Assembly: GCA_037952775.1 (NCBI GenBank)
Contig: JBANAY010000003.1
Coordinates: 28,458,001-28,522,000 of the forward strand
DNA: 64,000 nt
Reading direction: 5' to 3'
DNA from: Clonostachys chloroleuca
Lineage: Eukaryota; Ascomycota; Sordariomycetes; Hypocreales; Bionectriaceae
The notes under the pieces were generated by a model. That model was not told the DNA's origin. It saw only the letters and a program-made list of their open reading frames with translations, and ran no database searches. Of the stretch, positions 11,244 through 23,273 are shown piece after piece; position 1 is the first letter of the stretch, and each line of letters starts with the position of its first letter. Position numbers and translations under genes: made by a program.

Positions 11244-12748
11244 ATGACCATGGCGTCACCCGCAATGGAACAAGCTGTGGCGATACCAGAGATCTTGGAG
11301 TGTGTCTTCAACTTCATTGAAACAGACTATCTGGCATTGTGGGCAGCTTTGCAGGCCAACAAGTTGTGGTTTGATTGTGCAACAGATTCCTTATGGAAGC
11401 GTGCCTCCATCATCGACCTTGCTGATGTTCCTAAGGATCGTCAACAGATATACGCAGCCAAGATAGAGGAAGCCAAGATTAGCCGGTCGGAAGAGGATCT
11501 TCACCGGGCTTTCAAAGATCTAAGCTTTGATAAACTGATAGTCGTGGAGATAGACTCTAAGGGGGAGAAGGAAGTTCCTCTCCAACAGTATTTTCGGCCA
11601 AGACTCGAAACCCTGCGCTTCAACTGTGGACTATTGACAGGTGATACATTGTCACATATACAAGCTACATGCTGGCATCTGAAGGACATCTCTATTTCAT
11701 GTCCTGGCCCTCAGATAACCTCTGAAATGATGGTCGACTTCATCTCAGGATGCAACTCACTTGAGTCCGTCAGCTTGAGCTCTGAAACCAGCAATCTGAC
11801 CTCCAACCAACTCCTTCACCATCTCGCCAGTCGCCCAAACCTGACAAAATTATCAATTGATAGGTCTTTGGAACCCGCACTCATCTCAGAAATCGCAGAG
11901 GCCACTTCTGGTCATCCATTTCCCGCCCTTCGTTCGCTTAGCATCACAGAACCTCTGCCCTCCGCGTCCGGGGTGTTGCTTGCTGGGTTGCTCCCACAAA
12001 TCACCATCATCGATTTGCGCTTCAAAGACAGTGAGAATGACGTTCTTGGCTCCACCGCATCAATCCGGGACTTGCGCCATATGAATTTCTTATTTGAGAA
12101 TGAATCGGCATTTTCTGCAGGACAGCTGTTGTCGCTCAAATCACATCGCAATCTGGAGTCGCTCAATCTCAGGCCAGATGGCGGTAAAATGTATGCCCCT
12201 GATTTCACCGACGCTGATTTTACACAGCTCGCATCCCAATTGCCATACCTCAGAAATCTGTGGTTCGAGGTCGAGTGCGACTTGACCACCGAATCGCTGG
12301 CATTCTTGTCAAACCAATGCCGGGCGATCGAGCAGATTGACCTCCCACAACAGTTCAACTGGGACACGTTGTTGTCTCTGGCGGATCCTAGCTCTGCCCT
12401 TTTTCCAAACTTGGCAAAGCTGATACTCGGCGGAATGATATCCAATGACCGAACGTGAGTAGCCTGTCCCCAAGAGAGATTCACACACGTAACGGGTAAC
12501 GTGCGTTTAGATTTATTCGTCCTCCGAGAATGGCCATCATTGCCAAGAACCACATTCCCACCTTGGAATCCGTCAAATTCGATTGGATTCAATATGACAT
12601 GGGGAGGCAACAGACCACGCGGTCAGAGACAAGTCTACCTGGAACTCCTAGAAGAATGCCATCCGCAACAAGTGAACGTCCCTTTTCTTCCAGGCGTACC
12701 AATATCTTTGGGAGGCGGCAGTGGGGGGTTAGACATGGAGCCGAGTAG
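11244..12748 (+). CDS. F-box protein with leucine-rich-repeat-like body
   Basis: About 482 residues in two exons (11244-12454, 12511-12748). The intron (GTGAGT, TTTAG) splits a Thr codon and leads into FIRPPRMAIIAKNH. The N-terminal 45 residues (PEILECVFNFIETDYLALW) form an F-box, which in the family docks to Skp1 in an SCF ubiquitin ligase. The rest has irregular leucine-rich-repeat spacing (LETLRFNCG, LKDISISCP, LESVSLSSE, LTKLSIDR, LESLNLRP, LRNLWFEVE), about seven units, a likely substrate platform. The substrate is unknown. Members of this expanded fungal group vary strongly between strains. Confidence 0.8.
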
Positions 12749-13756
12749 TTGTCCGCATCGTCTGCTATATATGCACACACGCACAAGAATCAGTTCATTG
12801 TCGGTTGTCGGTTGGTAAGGATCGCTTGTAGAAGAGTGCGAGTAGAAATTACTCGAAGGATCTATTCTTGGAGAATGTCTACCGTGGGCTGCGTTTTACT
12901 CCCACAAGGAACAGCTGATTCGGTATGTGGTGGTGGGATTTGCGGCGGTAGAATTCGCGAAGTGGTTTTGAGAAGGCATTGACTTCAATGGGCATATTTC
13001 AACTCGACCTGCAAAATTGTATGGTGGCATAGGGCATGATGATTTTGAGTTTTACAAATTATGCGTTCTATGGCATAGGTACTATCAGATTGAATCTATC
13101 TAAGTGATAATAAGAAAATTGCACGAAAATGCAAGACAATAATCCTAATAGACTAATGTTTGACACAAATCATGAGAACTACAAAGGCTTTCTCAATATG
13201 ACACTAGGAGAGGAATGTACGCATAAACCGTCAAAGGTACTGCTAATCCGGAGATAAACAATAAATGAAAGGTTTCAAATGATCAAAGTATTATTCTCTC
13301 ATATGTATAAACCAATCTTCTAATATAATCAAAGAGAGCTTATCGAGAATTGTATCTGTCAGAGATTTGTCGTCTTCTCTAGCAGCTGATCACAAGACGT
13401 AATATATAGGCAAGGTTGTATCTCACCATATCTATTGATTTTCAACAGTGAAACTAAGGATTCAAGTACAACACGCAAATTTATGACCGTTTCAGCTCGA
13501 TGAAGTACTAAAATGAGGGATTTCCCTTTAGAATGTCGGTGTGAAGTGTGGAGGTTAGTGAACACTATGTGTGGGTTGAGCATGCACATCTTCTGTTATA
13601 AACTTCCCGGGAATACATCCGGCTATAGTATTCAACTCTGATATATAATTAAGTAGACTACCTTATTTCGCTAATCTTTCTCTCTGTAGTTTACTATCTA
13701 ATTGTCCCGTTACGTCCACAACCCACGCCCATCTCCATACGAATTTCGCTTCCACA
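12749..13756. other. AT-rich gene-free stretch
   Basis: About 1 kb between the F-box gene and the broken F-box gene. AT-rich after 13000, with no supported coding frame. Nothing further seen. Confidence 0.5.
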
Positions 13757-15419
13757 ATGTTTCTTGAGAGCCTCCCAACAGAACTACAAGCCAAAATCTA
13801 TGGTTACCTGGTAACATCGTTGGGGCCCTCGCCAATCCATGCGTTACTAAGTGTATCGAAACAATTGTACGCCGTGGCCCTTCCGTTATCTGTGCAAATC
13901 TTCCGGAATACGGCACCTCTGCAAATAGGCAAAGGACTTCGCTCGGTAGCCCGTAATGCCCAGTTCTTGCGATACATCCTCGTCTCCGGACCGGATCTAG
14001 CAAAGAAAGTCGATACAGTCATTCTAGGTGGCTTTGCGGCTAGAAATAGTGAAGGAAATTCAGATGCCATCACCCCAGAAGAACTTAAAATCTATGAGCG
14101 GTTCATCATCCATAGTCTGGTTCCAACACTTGGAAAGGTTGATGCGAAACGCTGTGACAAATGGATAGGTCACCTGAGAGAGGGCTACTCTGATGCACAG
14201 ATCTCTTTGATTCTGCTCGCTTGTCCGAATGTCAAGAGGCTCTATTTTGAAGACTCCCAAGACCCGTCGAATGAGGAGGTTTTCGAAAAGCCACCCTCTT
14301 CATGTTTTTGCTCGAGATGGCCCAAACCTTGTCAGTATCAGAGGCCTCTGATTCCATACCCCCTCCACTAGGGAACGTCGAGCACGTTCACGTACAATCT
14401 CAGTATGGGAACACTTGCGGCTGGGAACAAGCCCTCCGCCTCTTGACACTACCGAAGTTACAGATTTATGAGTCCCTAACACCACGTACCAGGGCAAGCT
14501 TCCAGAAGATTCCCTCGTCCTCACCCAATTGCCCAAGTCCTCTGTGCGGTTCATCGCTTTTCACCAGTCACATGCACCTGCATCAGAGGTCAAGTTTGTG
14601 TTAGACAGTGGTGATAACCTGACGAGCTTCGAGTACACCAGTGCAGCGTGGATGCCGATTGATGGAAGTCTTCCTCGAGACATCATGAGAGCTGTTCTAC
14701 CTCATGCTGAAACCCTCATGCATTTGTATCTCGACTTCCAGGACGACTGCAAAAGAGAATATTGGAGAGAAACCCCACACGGATTATACTTGGGTCATGA
14801 ACTTGCCCAGTTGACAGCCCTAAGGTACCTCAATATAGGGATGCAAGCTCTTAACGGGATGTTTGACCCCATAGCAATAAAGCGACAAGACTTGCCGCTA
14901 CAGATTGAAGGCGCCCCGAGCATCGTCGAATGCCTTCCGGAAAAGCTACAGGAACTGAGAATTCGCGAATGAGGCAAGGCAATGATCGGCCCGGCAGCAG
15001 AGTTGCTTGGTACAATTGAGAAAGGTCAGCGTTTCCAAAACCTCCAGTCCATCGTGTTGATGTTCAAAGATGAGAATATCGAGATCGGAGACGTCCAGCA
15101 GGGTTTTGATGAGCTAGCAACCGAAAGCAACCGATACAGTCTTGCGTTGAGTTCTCAGAACCGTGCGATGCGCTGGCTTGACTCTGGTAGAGGCAAAACT
15201 TTTGAGGGCATCCGCGCCATCCCGAGTCTCTGCTCCCGTATATTTGCCGATGATCTTCGGAGAGACTGGATTGGGTTCCGTGGACTGTCAACGATACAAA
15301 TTTGGCGGTATGGCAATTCAATTTACACGTGTTTTCGCACTCCGAATGTAAATATGATGTTGAGAATGCAAAGGCTAGAGCTTCGAAAACCACCACACGA
15401 GTATGGACTTGAAGATTAG
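13757..15419 (+). pseudogene. decayed F-box-like gene
   Basis: Reads as one protein split over three frames. The N terminus (ESLPTELQAKIYGYL) is F-box-like, and the body has scattered LRR-like segments (LRYLNIGMQALNG, LQELRIRE). Near 14285-14292 the frame shifts: one added G would join FEK to ATLFMFLLEMAQ. Near 14470 it shifts again: one added G would join LQIYE to VPNTTYQGKLPED. A TGA at 14970-14972 then interrupts a frame that stays open to 15419 (GPAAELLGTIEKG onward). Neither shift lies in a long homopolymer, and a stop is also present, so true decay is more likely than sequencing error. An unusual multi-intron gene is the alternative, but no good splice sites flank the breaks. Confidence 0.65.
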
Positions 15420-15676
15420 TTACGAAGGCCCTGGGTTAGGAACGAGAGTCACTCTACTATCAAATCACAGCTACATACCATGTCAAGTTCATTCCTTTTA
15501 AGACTGTGTTGATGATCCTGAATAGCAAGACAATAATAAGGATTTGACTGTTTCGGCCAATGTTCAGCCTATATGTATGTTGCACACCTAACCCAAGTAA
15601 CGCCGCGCTATGTACGATTTCATCGTAGAATGTAAAAGTAAAAAGACACCATGAGAAAATATGACAAGCTAACTCA

Positions 15677-16180
15677 TCACTTGTTGTGCCTCTTGTTGCG
15701 ATGCCTAGAAATTTACGTTAACTTGGAGTCCTATTTCGTTCTATGAGCACTCCTGAAAACTTACTTCTTCAGCTTGTCCTCGAGGAAATTGGCACCAATG
15801 GCGCCAGCGGCAGCACTGGCAAGACTGCCCAGCATTCCCGAACCGGACTTGTGGGCAGCCCATCCGGCTGCGCCGCCGCCTACAACCGTGGCACCGAGAC
15901 CTCGCTCGCCATCAGGACCAGTCATTTCATTCTGGCCGTGATAGTAGCTGTGATTTGCGCTGCGTGAGTAGTCGGCTTGGTCGTGATAAGGTGGAATATA
16001 GCCTCCCTGGCCGTGGCTGTACGGATTGTTTCCCAGAGAGTGCTGGGTTTTATGTGAATACTGAGGCTGGCGAAGAAAATGTCAGCGCGCGAGGGGAGAA
16101 GAGATGTAAGTTAGAGTAATCCTCACCTGTTGGGGGTAAGCTTGAGTGTTCGTATATCCGTAGTAGCTCTGGGTAGACAT
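15677..16180 (-). CDS. small glycine-zipper-like protein
   Basis: About 127 residues. Exons 16180-16127 (MSTQSYYGYTNTQAYPQQ), 16066-15765 and 15704-15677. The first part is rich in Tyr, Gln, His and Gly (SHGQGGYIPPYHDQADY). The second holds a Gly/Ala-rich segment (GLGATVVGGAAGWAAHKSG, then MLGSLASAAAGAIGANFLE) with G-x3-G spacing, as in fungal glycine-zipper 2TM-type proteins of unknown function. If intron 2 (15764-15705, GTAAGT to CTAG) is retained, translation stops directly after EDKLKK; if spliced, a basic tail HRNKRHNK is added. The donor contains the stop codon, so both forms are possible. The function is not known; family members are often stress-induced. Confidence 0.75.
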
Positions 16181-18616
16181 GATGAATTGTAATGATGGAT
16201 GTTGACTGTAGGCGACGAGTATAGGCAGAGAGTAACTAACTAGTTGTGTCGGAAGATGGTCAGAGTAGTGGCGTTGTGGTCGTGGTTGTGGTTGTAGTTG
16301 TGACTGAGACTGTGATGACCAAGAACTGGGAAACAAATGGAACAAGAAAAGAGGAGATATTTATCATTATGCCCATCACTGTTGCCACTCAAGAGGTCAA
16401 GGACAGATGAATCGTCCGGACCTCAGATCCGGAAGTGATGGGAGAATCCACGTACCGGGCTCCTAGCTGTTTGGGTGGCGCAGTGGGCACAGTGCTGACG
16501 ACTTCGAGGCTGTTGATTGCTCAGCTCTTTGAGGTCCCTGGAAACTACCCACAGTTCCTGGGCTGAGCCCCTGGCGCTATTTCATCAGCAAACGTCACTG
16601 GCCTGTCCACAGGGTTGTTTGCCGACTCTACGGAGGACTAAGATTGCCTATCAAGCCGATTATCTAATGGATGTCCGCTGGTGACCAAGGACCCTGAATG
16701 AATACCTCTTCTCATTGGCACTTCCCTGGAATTTCCACGCGAGCTAACACTCACTGCCCTTCCAAACCCTTGGCTTTGTGTTCGCCACCTATATACATGG
16801 TATATTTGCATCCATGCAAGACGAGGTCTAATTTCAGTCAAGGTCGAAGGAAGTACTCACCATCATCGCATCATAAACAGATTATGTTATGTGGTCATGG
16901 GTGATCCCACCCAAACGTTATGGAGACATCTAGTAGAGCGCGGTCCCATTTCCACGCAATATGCCACGAATCACTACAATTAAGCAGCCTCCCTGCACTA
17001 CCGTTTCACATTGTTGCAAATCATAAAGGTACGTATAAAGGGGCTGCAAAAATTGACTTGGACCGTTTGTGGAAAGAAAAACCGCGGTGCAGACCGGGAT
17101 ACAGAACGATTCATAATCAAAGGCAGATTGTACTTTTCACTTGACTGTTTCATAGCCCGCTGAAACCCAGTGGCCATTAGCTACATCGAGTCGTTGATGA
17201 CCACTCATAAAGAAACGAAGCCTTCACAAAGAAACACAACTCATCATATATCCCAACCTATAAACGCCGCGTCGCTGGCTCGCTTGGTCCGTGCTACTAA
17301 CATCAAAGCTGCCGTTTATTGACTCCACTGAATGGTATTACATCCAGGCTAAGGCATTACGCACACGTGAAGCCACCAAGGATGTTCGCCAATACACAAA
17401 TCCCTCAATTCCTAGTTACAGTTAAAAAAAAATTCGGCACTAACCACTGACGAGCGGCAGTCACTACCGAAAAGTCTTACTAGCCGCGCGTAGGGTTTAC
17501 AGAAAGTACTGGGACAGAAAATACTCCAGCCAATATTTGGGTGTTTTATGCAAGCTGGCCATTTCACAGTTGCCACGCCCTCTTGACTCAAAGCTTTGCC
17601 TCCTGACTGTAAAATCCAGACTTCCTTATGGTAAAGCTTCTTTCAATAGAATATATGAGAAGTGAGATTGTTTTATAAAATCGTATTTCCCTATAGAATG
17701 CCTTGCTATCTCTTGTCGATGGTACCCGTTGGTTCTAGCTCCCACAAATCTCTGGGTCGGTACATATCTCCCATTTTTATTCTTGCAGAAAGTTGGCCCT
17801 TGCTCGTTTCTTCTACACGCGTCACATTTTTCGCTTTCATGGGTTGATTTGTTCAGATATTTTGATACCGTCCCCGCCGGGCACTTGGTCGATCTGGACC
17901 TCTGGCCACGGAAATTCGTATCCCACCCTCTCCGATGCCAAATATTGCAATTCTAAGTTATATGTGGCTTGTAGTAGTTATGGCCACATGGGCGGTGAGC
18001 ATATTTCAACTACTGGGTACACATTGGGGCGACGGATATGATGCAATGCGTGGGCTGATCTTTGAGATATTGTCAATGGTTGAGCACAGAACTCAACCGC
18101 CCATGTTATGCTGCAATGAGTTTCAAAAGACTTCGTCCAATAGTTCGGTTTTCTCTCGCACTCTTAAGACTCCGTAATCGAGGGAATTCTAGACTAAGTT
18201 ACAACTATAGGGCAGTGATGTGATCGAAATTAGGTAGAGATAGAAAACCAAGATGATGGCCCGCTTTTTATACACATGAAAGTTCTTGCACCGCACTGAG
18301 ATAAACAATAAAGCGCATTCAGGGCTGACTTACTGACCAGGGTGAGTTAGGCAGAAGCCTCAGGTGATGCTCTGCCGCATTGATGAATCTCCTCTCTAAG
18401 CGAACCACGTATATTCACCCCTCATTAAATCCCCCCAAGTCATCTCACGTGTCCTTTCTTAGACAGATGTCATCCTGCCAGTTGTCAGAGGCTCCTTCCG
18501 AGGCTCTTTCGAGGCCGCCTCGCCGCACATGGATGTTCTCGTGCTAAATTAATTAATTGTAGTGGCTGGTCGCACCAAATAAGTTCTCGTTGCCTTATTG
18601 CTGTCGATTTGTCACC
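16181..18616. other. long gene-poor stretch
   Basis: About 2.4 kb, AT-rich from 16900 on, with only short open frames lacking recognisable domains or codon bias. A CT/GT-rich tract at 16262-16320 lies just upstream of the glycine-zipper gene and may be its promoter. I see no intact mobile element, tRNA or terminal repeats. Confidence 0.5.
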
Positions 18617-20649
18617 ATGGTCAATAATTCGCTTAGCACTCTCTGCGAGAGTTGTACACGATCGCTACTTACCAATTTGTTGTCTAAGGACTTCCCTTCC
18701 GAATCCGAAGAAGAGGATACTAGTCCATCGGGGTCAAGTCATACAATTATCACTAGCGGAGTTACCGAAGGCTGCTATGTCTGCATGGTTGTGTGGAGTA
18801 ATATGAAGTTGGAGAACTTCAAGTTGATAGCTGGAAACAAGCCTAGTGCGCAGCGTATGTTACGCTCTTTTAAAAGCGCATTTCAGGAGGACGGTCGTTT
18901 CTTGCTCAAACTCAGCATCATCATTACGAGCCCATCATTGTCTGATGATGCCCATGAAACCCAGTGTCGTCTTCTTCCACGTACAGGCAATAGTCTCATA
19001 ACCCACGCTCCTACATTCACGCTACTCCAAGGCACTTCAGTATCTGAACCTACTCTTAGATTAGCCTTCGATTGGTATCAGCATTGCCGGCGCAATCATA
19101 CACATTGCGACATCTCTAAGGTTCCGAATAATAAGAAAGGATGGCTACCAACATGGCTTCTCAAGGTTGCTGAGGATAGCCAAACATGCCGACTAATAAT
19201 GAGCGAGGACTTGGCCTACTCTGCCAATCCGCCTGCTTCCTTGACTCTGAGTTACAGATGGGGTGAAAAGCCCCAGAAGCTTCTACTCAAGTCGTCGAAC
19301 ATCCCAGAGTTTCGCAGTGGTTTGAAGCTGAAAGATCTTCCAAAAACATTCCAAGTCCTTTTCTCCCTCTCGTGGCGATTCTCCCTACCATACTTTTGGA
19401 TTGATGCCCTCTGTATCATTCAAGACTCCGCAAAGGACTGGGGTATTGAATCGTCACTAATGGGATACGTATACAGCAACTCTGCCTGTAACATCATGGC
19501 ATGCGCCTCTGACGATCCGCAAGGGGGGTCATTCCGCGACAGAGATAACACTGAGCCCTCCCTCATGCCAGGTATTGTCCCGCAGCCCATCTTAGCCACC
19601 GAGAAAGGAAACCACTTCATATTTGATAAAGAGTTTTGGAACAAGCGAGTACGACACGGATCTCTTTATAACAGAGGCTGGACCTTTCAGGAACGCCTTC
19701 TCGCCCCATGGGTCCTCTATTTCACTGAAGATCAAGTCATGTGGTAATATCTATGCGAAACCAAATGCGAAACCTTCCCCGAGGGCATCCCATGCAACAG
19801 ATCTCTCAAGAAGCTCGACGTGTTATAGCATGGGAACAATCCAGATGATAACAGCATCCAGAGAAACATTATCTTACTTACAGCCTGGTATAAGCTTGTT
19901 AAAGAGTATTCGCAATGCACCTTGACCGTTGCTAGCGACAGGCTACCCGCATTTTCAGGGGTGTCTCGATTGTTCGAAGATGTCTCCGGTGATGAGTATT
20001 TGGCTGGGCTTTGGAAATCTCATCTACTTGAACAACTAGACTGGCGTGTCCTGCTTCCGGTTCGACGCGTCTCATCTGACTACATGGCTCCTTCCTAGTC
20101 GTGGGCGGCTATGGATGGCCAGGTGATACCGCACGGGGTGACGAGCCATGCAGAGTTTCTAGTGACCCTTCGGGATGTCAGCGTCAAACACGATGGAATC
20201 AACTCCCACGGGAACTTGTTTTCCGGCAAACTTTGTGTCAATGGGGCATTACTCGAGGCATCAGTTGTTGAGTATGAGACTGATCTTCCCCATCGCTGTT
20301 TCATCGTCGACAATCTCGCTCGCAGGCCCACGGGATGTCGAGTTCATGGCCAATTTTCAGAGATAGCTTGTCTATTGGCATTGAAATCGGAAAGATAATT
20401 TCTCTCCTCCTCCTCATCAAGTCTGATTCCGGACCAGGTGGTGATAAAGTTGTAGTTTGCATAGTGTTGGAGCCTGTTCTTGCATCAAACTCACGGATCT
20501 TTCGTCGAATTGGTATAGTCATTATTTCCGATCGGGGGGTTACGGCCGGCGATGATGCTGCGACTGCTTCGAAAGAAGGGCCAAGGAAATTCTGGAAACT
20601 CGTATTGGAAACTATGCGAATAAGGGCTACGGATGTACATCTTATATAG
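18617..20649 (+). pseudogene. HET (heterokaryon incompatibility) domain gene, inactivated
   Basis: HET proteins trigger death when genetically different hyphae fuse. From ATG 18617 the frame encodes a Cys-containing N terminus, then the HET domain: TLSYRWGEKP, LPKTFQVLFSLSWRF, YFWIDALCIIQDSAKDWGIE, SNSACNIMA and the RGWTFQERLLAPWVLYF motif. After QVMW the same frame holds TAA (19745-19747), TAG (19826-19828) and TAG (20096-20098, where family members have the PSWSWAS-type Trp), yet stays family-like between them (SDYMAPS-stop-SWAAMDGQV). Two single-base insertions, near 20327 and 20354, then move the frame through RDVEFMANF to RDSLSIGIEIGKIISL, the usual HET C-terminal motif, ending at 20649. 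It cannot make the full protein. A truncated HET domain of about 377 residues could still be made. Confidence 0.85.
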
Positions 20650-22900
20650 CTTATTTCTAGGTAGTCAACCAAGTATCGCTGCTTGGAAAGCGTTTGATTT
20701 CACGCAGCCTAATTATGGTGAGATGATGTTTCATAAAATTTGTGTTTCATAATAGACCTATAGATTCAGAGATGTCTTAGTAGTAGCTAGATAAAATTCA
20801 CACGTAATCTAACTTCTCTTCCGCTATTGGTAGCTTTTTAAACCCTTTAGGGGTCCAACAATGCTGAACCAGGGTGGGAAGTATAACATCCTCGCTCACT
20901 GCACCAAAGGGGGCGGGAACAATTGCAGGACTGTAACGCGGAAGCTTGCTGACACTACTGTCGAGAAGCAGAAGGAAAGGCCTCAAGCACCTCAAACACC
21001 TCAAGCACCTACACGCCCAGCTCCTGCAGTTCCCTCAGAAGTCTCTCCTCCAGTTCCTCCAAAACCAGGTCACCCAGCTCATCATGTTGGAAACAAAGGA
21101 AATGGAGGGATGCATTTTACGCCGTACATAGTTTGCATATGATGATTGTTTACTTTGCTCGTACTATCTCCTCATTGTTTCGGCGTTTCTGTGACCTTGA
21201 TTAGGATTGTTCTAGACCAGACATGTCCAATTTTCATAAGACCTAGCAGGATTCCATGTCAACGCCCCATATGCCGATCAGTACATTTTCTTACACTTGG
21301 CGCATGTCTCCACCATGAGACATGGTATTTTGACCCCCTGTTGATCGTCCGCTCCCTTGGGTAGGAAGGTGTATGTCATGTAAGTCGAGGCTCCGCTCCA
21401 GGCTCTGCTCCTGCATACAGCCCTGAAGGCACAGGCGGGCCGGCTCCAATGCTCTGGTTAGTAGGGGGGTACCCTTTGTTGGTAGAGTCGTATTGCTGTC
21501 GCTGAGCTTGACTTGATCGAGGAGGCTGACTGATAAGTTGGAGTGAGGCACGCAACCAACTGTGTTATATCTTTCGAGAGCCCACATGAATCATCTGGCT
21601 CAATGCTTATCCCTACCATCTGAGAATGAGCTACACACGAAGCACACCTCGCATCCGCGAAACTCCCTGGACGCCTTGACCATGGCAGCATAAACCTGGT
21701 GTCATATGCCCCGGCGGCAGAAGGGCCGTTGTCGGACTCCATCCTTGCCAACAACCCGGACGAATGCAGACAAAGCATGGCCCGGGGAGTGGCTTCTGGG
21801 CTTGTTAGAGTTTTCCACAGGTGAGGAGATGATTACTATTACGATGAAGGGTTCCGTGATCCACCGTTAACCCTGATTCTTGCAGGCGGGAATTTATACC
21901 CGGTCGAAATCGTAGCCGTATTTTCTCAAAATATTCGTCTAACCTGCCCCTATTTTCAAAAGATTCGTGTTCCTGTATGATCCAATCATGTTTAAGCTCC
22001 CTGCATGAAACAGGATACAAAACTAGAGGCATAAAGGGCGAACGTTGGAGAAAATACGGTAGAACCAGCGGAACCAACACCGCCGCTAGAAGCAGCGTTA
22101 TTATGTACGTACGAATCTAAGAATAGAGCTGTTAGTGTTAGAGGTCCACCGAAATAGCACTGGTATCTTGGGAGAAACGGCAAGCTTTACAAGGATGCGC
22201 TTTGGCTTTATAGCATCGTTCGGGTGATCGAGGCCGGCTCACTGCCGTCTTTTTCAGTAACACAACCGGTGTCTAACACACTGCCCCCTTCTCTCCGCTG
22301 CCATATTGTAGCCATAGGATAGAGTTCTGGCCTGGGATTTCTGTTCGCTCACTGCGGGTGTTCGGGTTTGAATAGCAAGATTAGACGACCGCGGAAGATT
22401 GCGAAACTGAACAGTGGGAAAATGAACCCCTGAATTCAAGAAATGATCACCTTTGTTGCTTCCTGGTGGTTAGTATGAGAGTCTGCTTTATTACAGGCCT
22501 GGTCTTCGAGGGTCATTGTCCACCTATGCCACTACAGTAACATCACTGTTCTGTCTGACTATATAGAACGGCCTTGTCACATAATTACACAGGTTCTATG
22601 AATCTATCTGAAACCATATTTGGAGAATGCAGGTGATAAAAACAAGAGAAAGGCCAAGACCATTATATATGCACGCATAGGAAGAGGGGCACAAGAGATT
22701 TGGTAATAACTAAATGTTTTTCAACATTTACCCAATTTTCAAGTATTATATCTAAGACAACAGGAGAAGACATTTGCTTAACTATAGTAGCCTAGCTTCA
22801 CCCGACTTCAAAGAATTTGGATCCTACAAACAACGAACTAGCCCGTCTGCCTCCCAAAGATAGGGATCTGCAAACGGAGTGATAATGAATGCGCTGGAGC
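20650..22900. other. gene-poor stretch
   Basis: About 2.2 kb. A 93-codon ORF at 20861-21142 has ATG and a Pro-rich repeat (PQAPQTPQAPTRPAPA) but no family I recognise. Minus-strand frames at 21458-22183 contain ordinary-looking peptide text but no domain. None is called as a gene. Confidence 0.45.
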
Positions 22901-23273
22901 TTAGCCAGGGCAAGTGCAAGGGTCCATGACCTTAGCGTTGGGCGGGCATTGTTGGCAAACTGTGCCCGTTCTTCGGCTCAAGCACCAGAGGGTCGTGGAA
23001 TGGTGATCGGCCTTGTTGCAATAACCCGCCTATAGAGTTGTTAGTAAGAGTGATGCTTGAAGATGCTGGAAATCAGAAGAAAAAGGTTGATAGACTTACA
23101 TGAGTGGGCGCTTGCTTGCGGCGGTAAAGGTCACGCGCCTCAATATACTCGTCGCGAGCGGCAAGGTACTGCTCTCGAGCATTTTCGAGATCACGGCGGT
23201 CAAGGTCGTCAGCCTGAGCAGCAGCAAAGCCGGCAACAGCTAGCACGGAGACGATAGTCTTGGTGAAATGCAT
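22901..23273 (-). CDS. small secreted cysteine-rich protein, 100 residues
   Basis: Two exons: 23273-23100 and 23029-22901 (GTAAGT donor, CTATAG acceptor, phase 0). A classic signal peptide (MHFTKTIVSVLAVAGFAAAQ) should be cut after residue 20. Residues 28-52 form a charged heptad-like helix (EQYLAARDEYIEARDLYRR). The 42-residue C-terminal module carries six cysteines at 62, 74, 83, 86, 96 and 98 (WC, VCQQC, PCTCPG), enough for three disulfides. Dibasic sites at 26-27, 51-52 and 77-78 could be cut by Kex2. A TATATAAA box lies about 118 bases before the ATG. This is the build of fungal secreted effectors and small cysteine-rich proteins, but I do not recognise the family and assign no activity. 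Confidence 0.8.

Noticed and set aside
20861..21142. 93-codon Pro-rich ORF as a gene
   Set aside because: Low complexity, no family, no splice or promoter support; kept only as a note in the intergenic entry.
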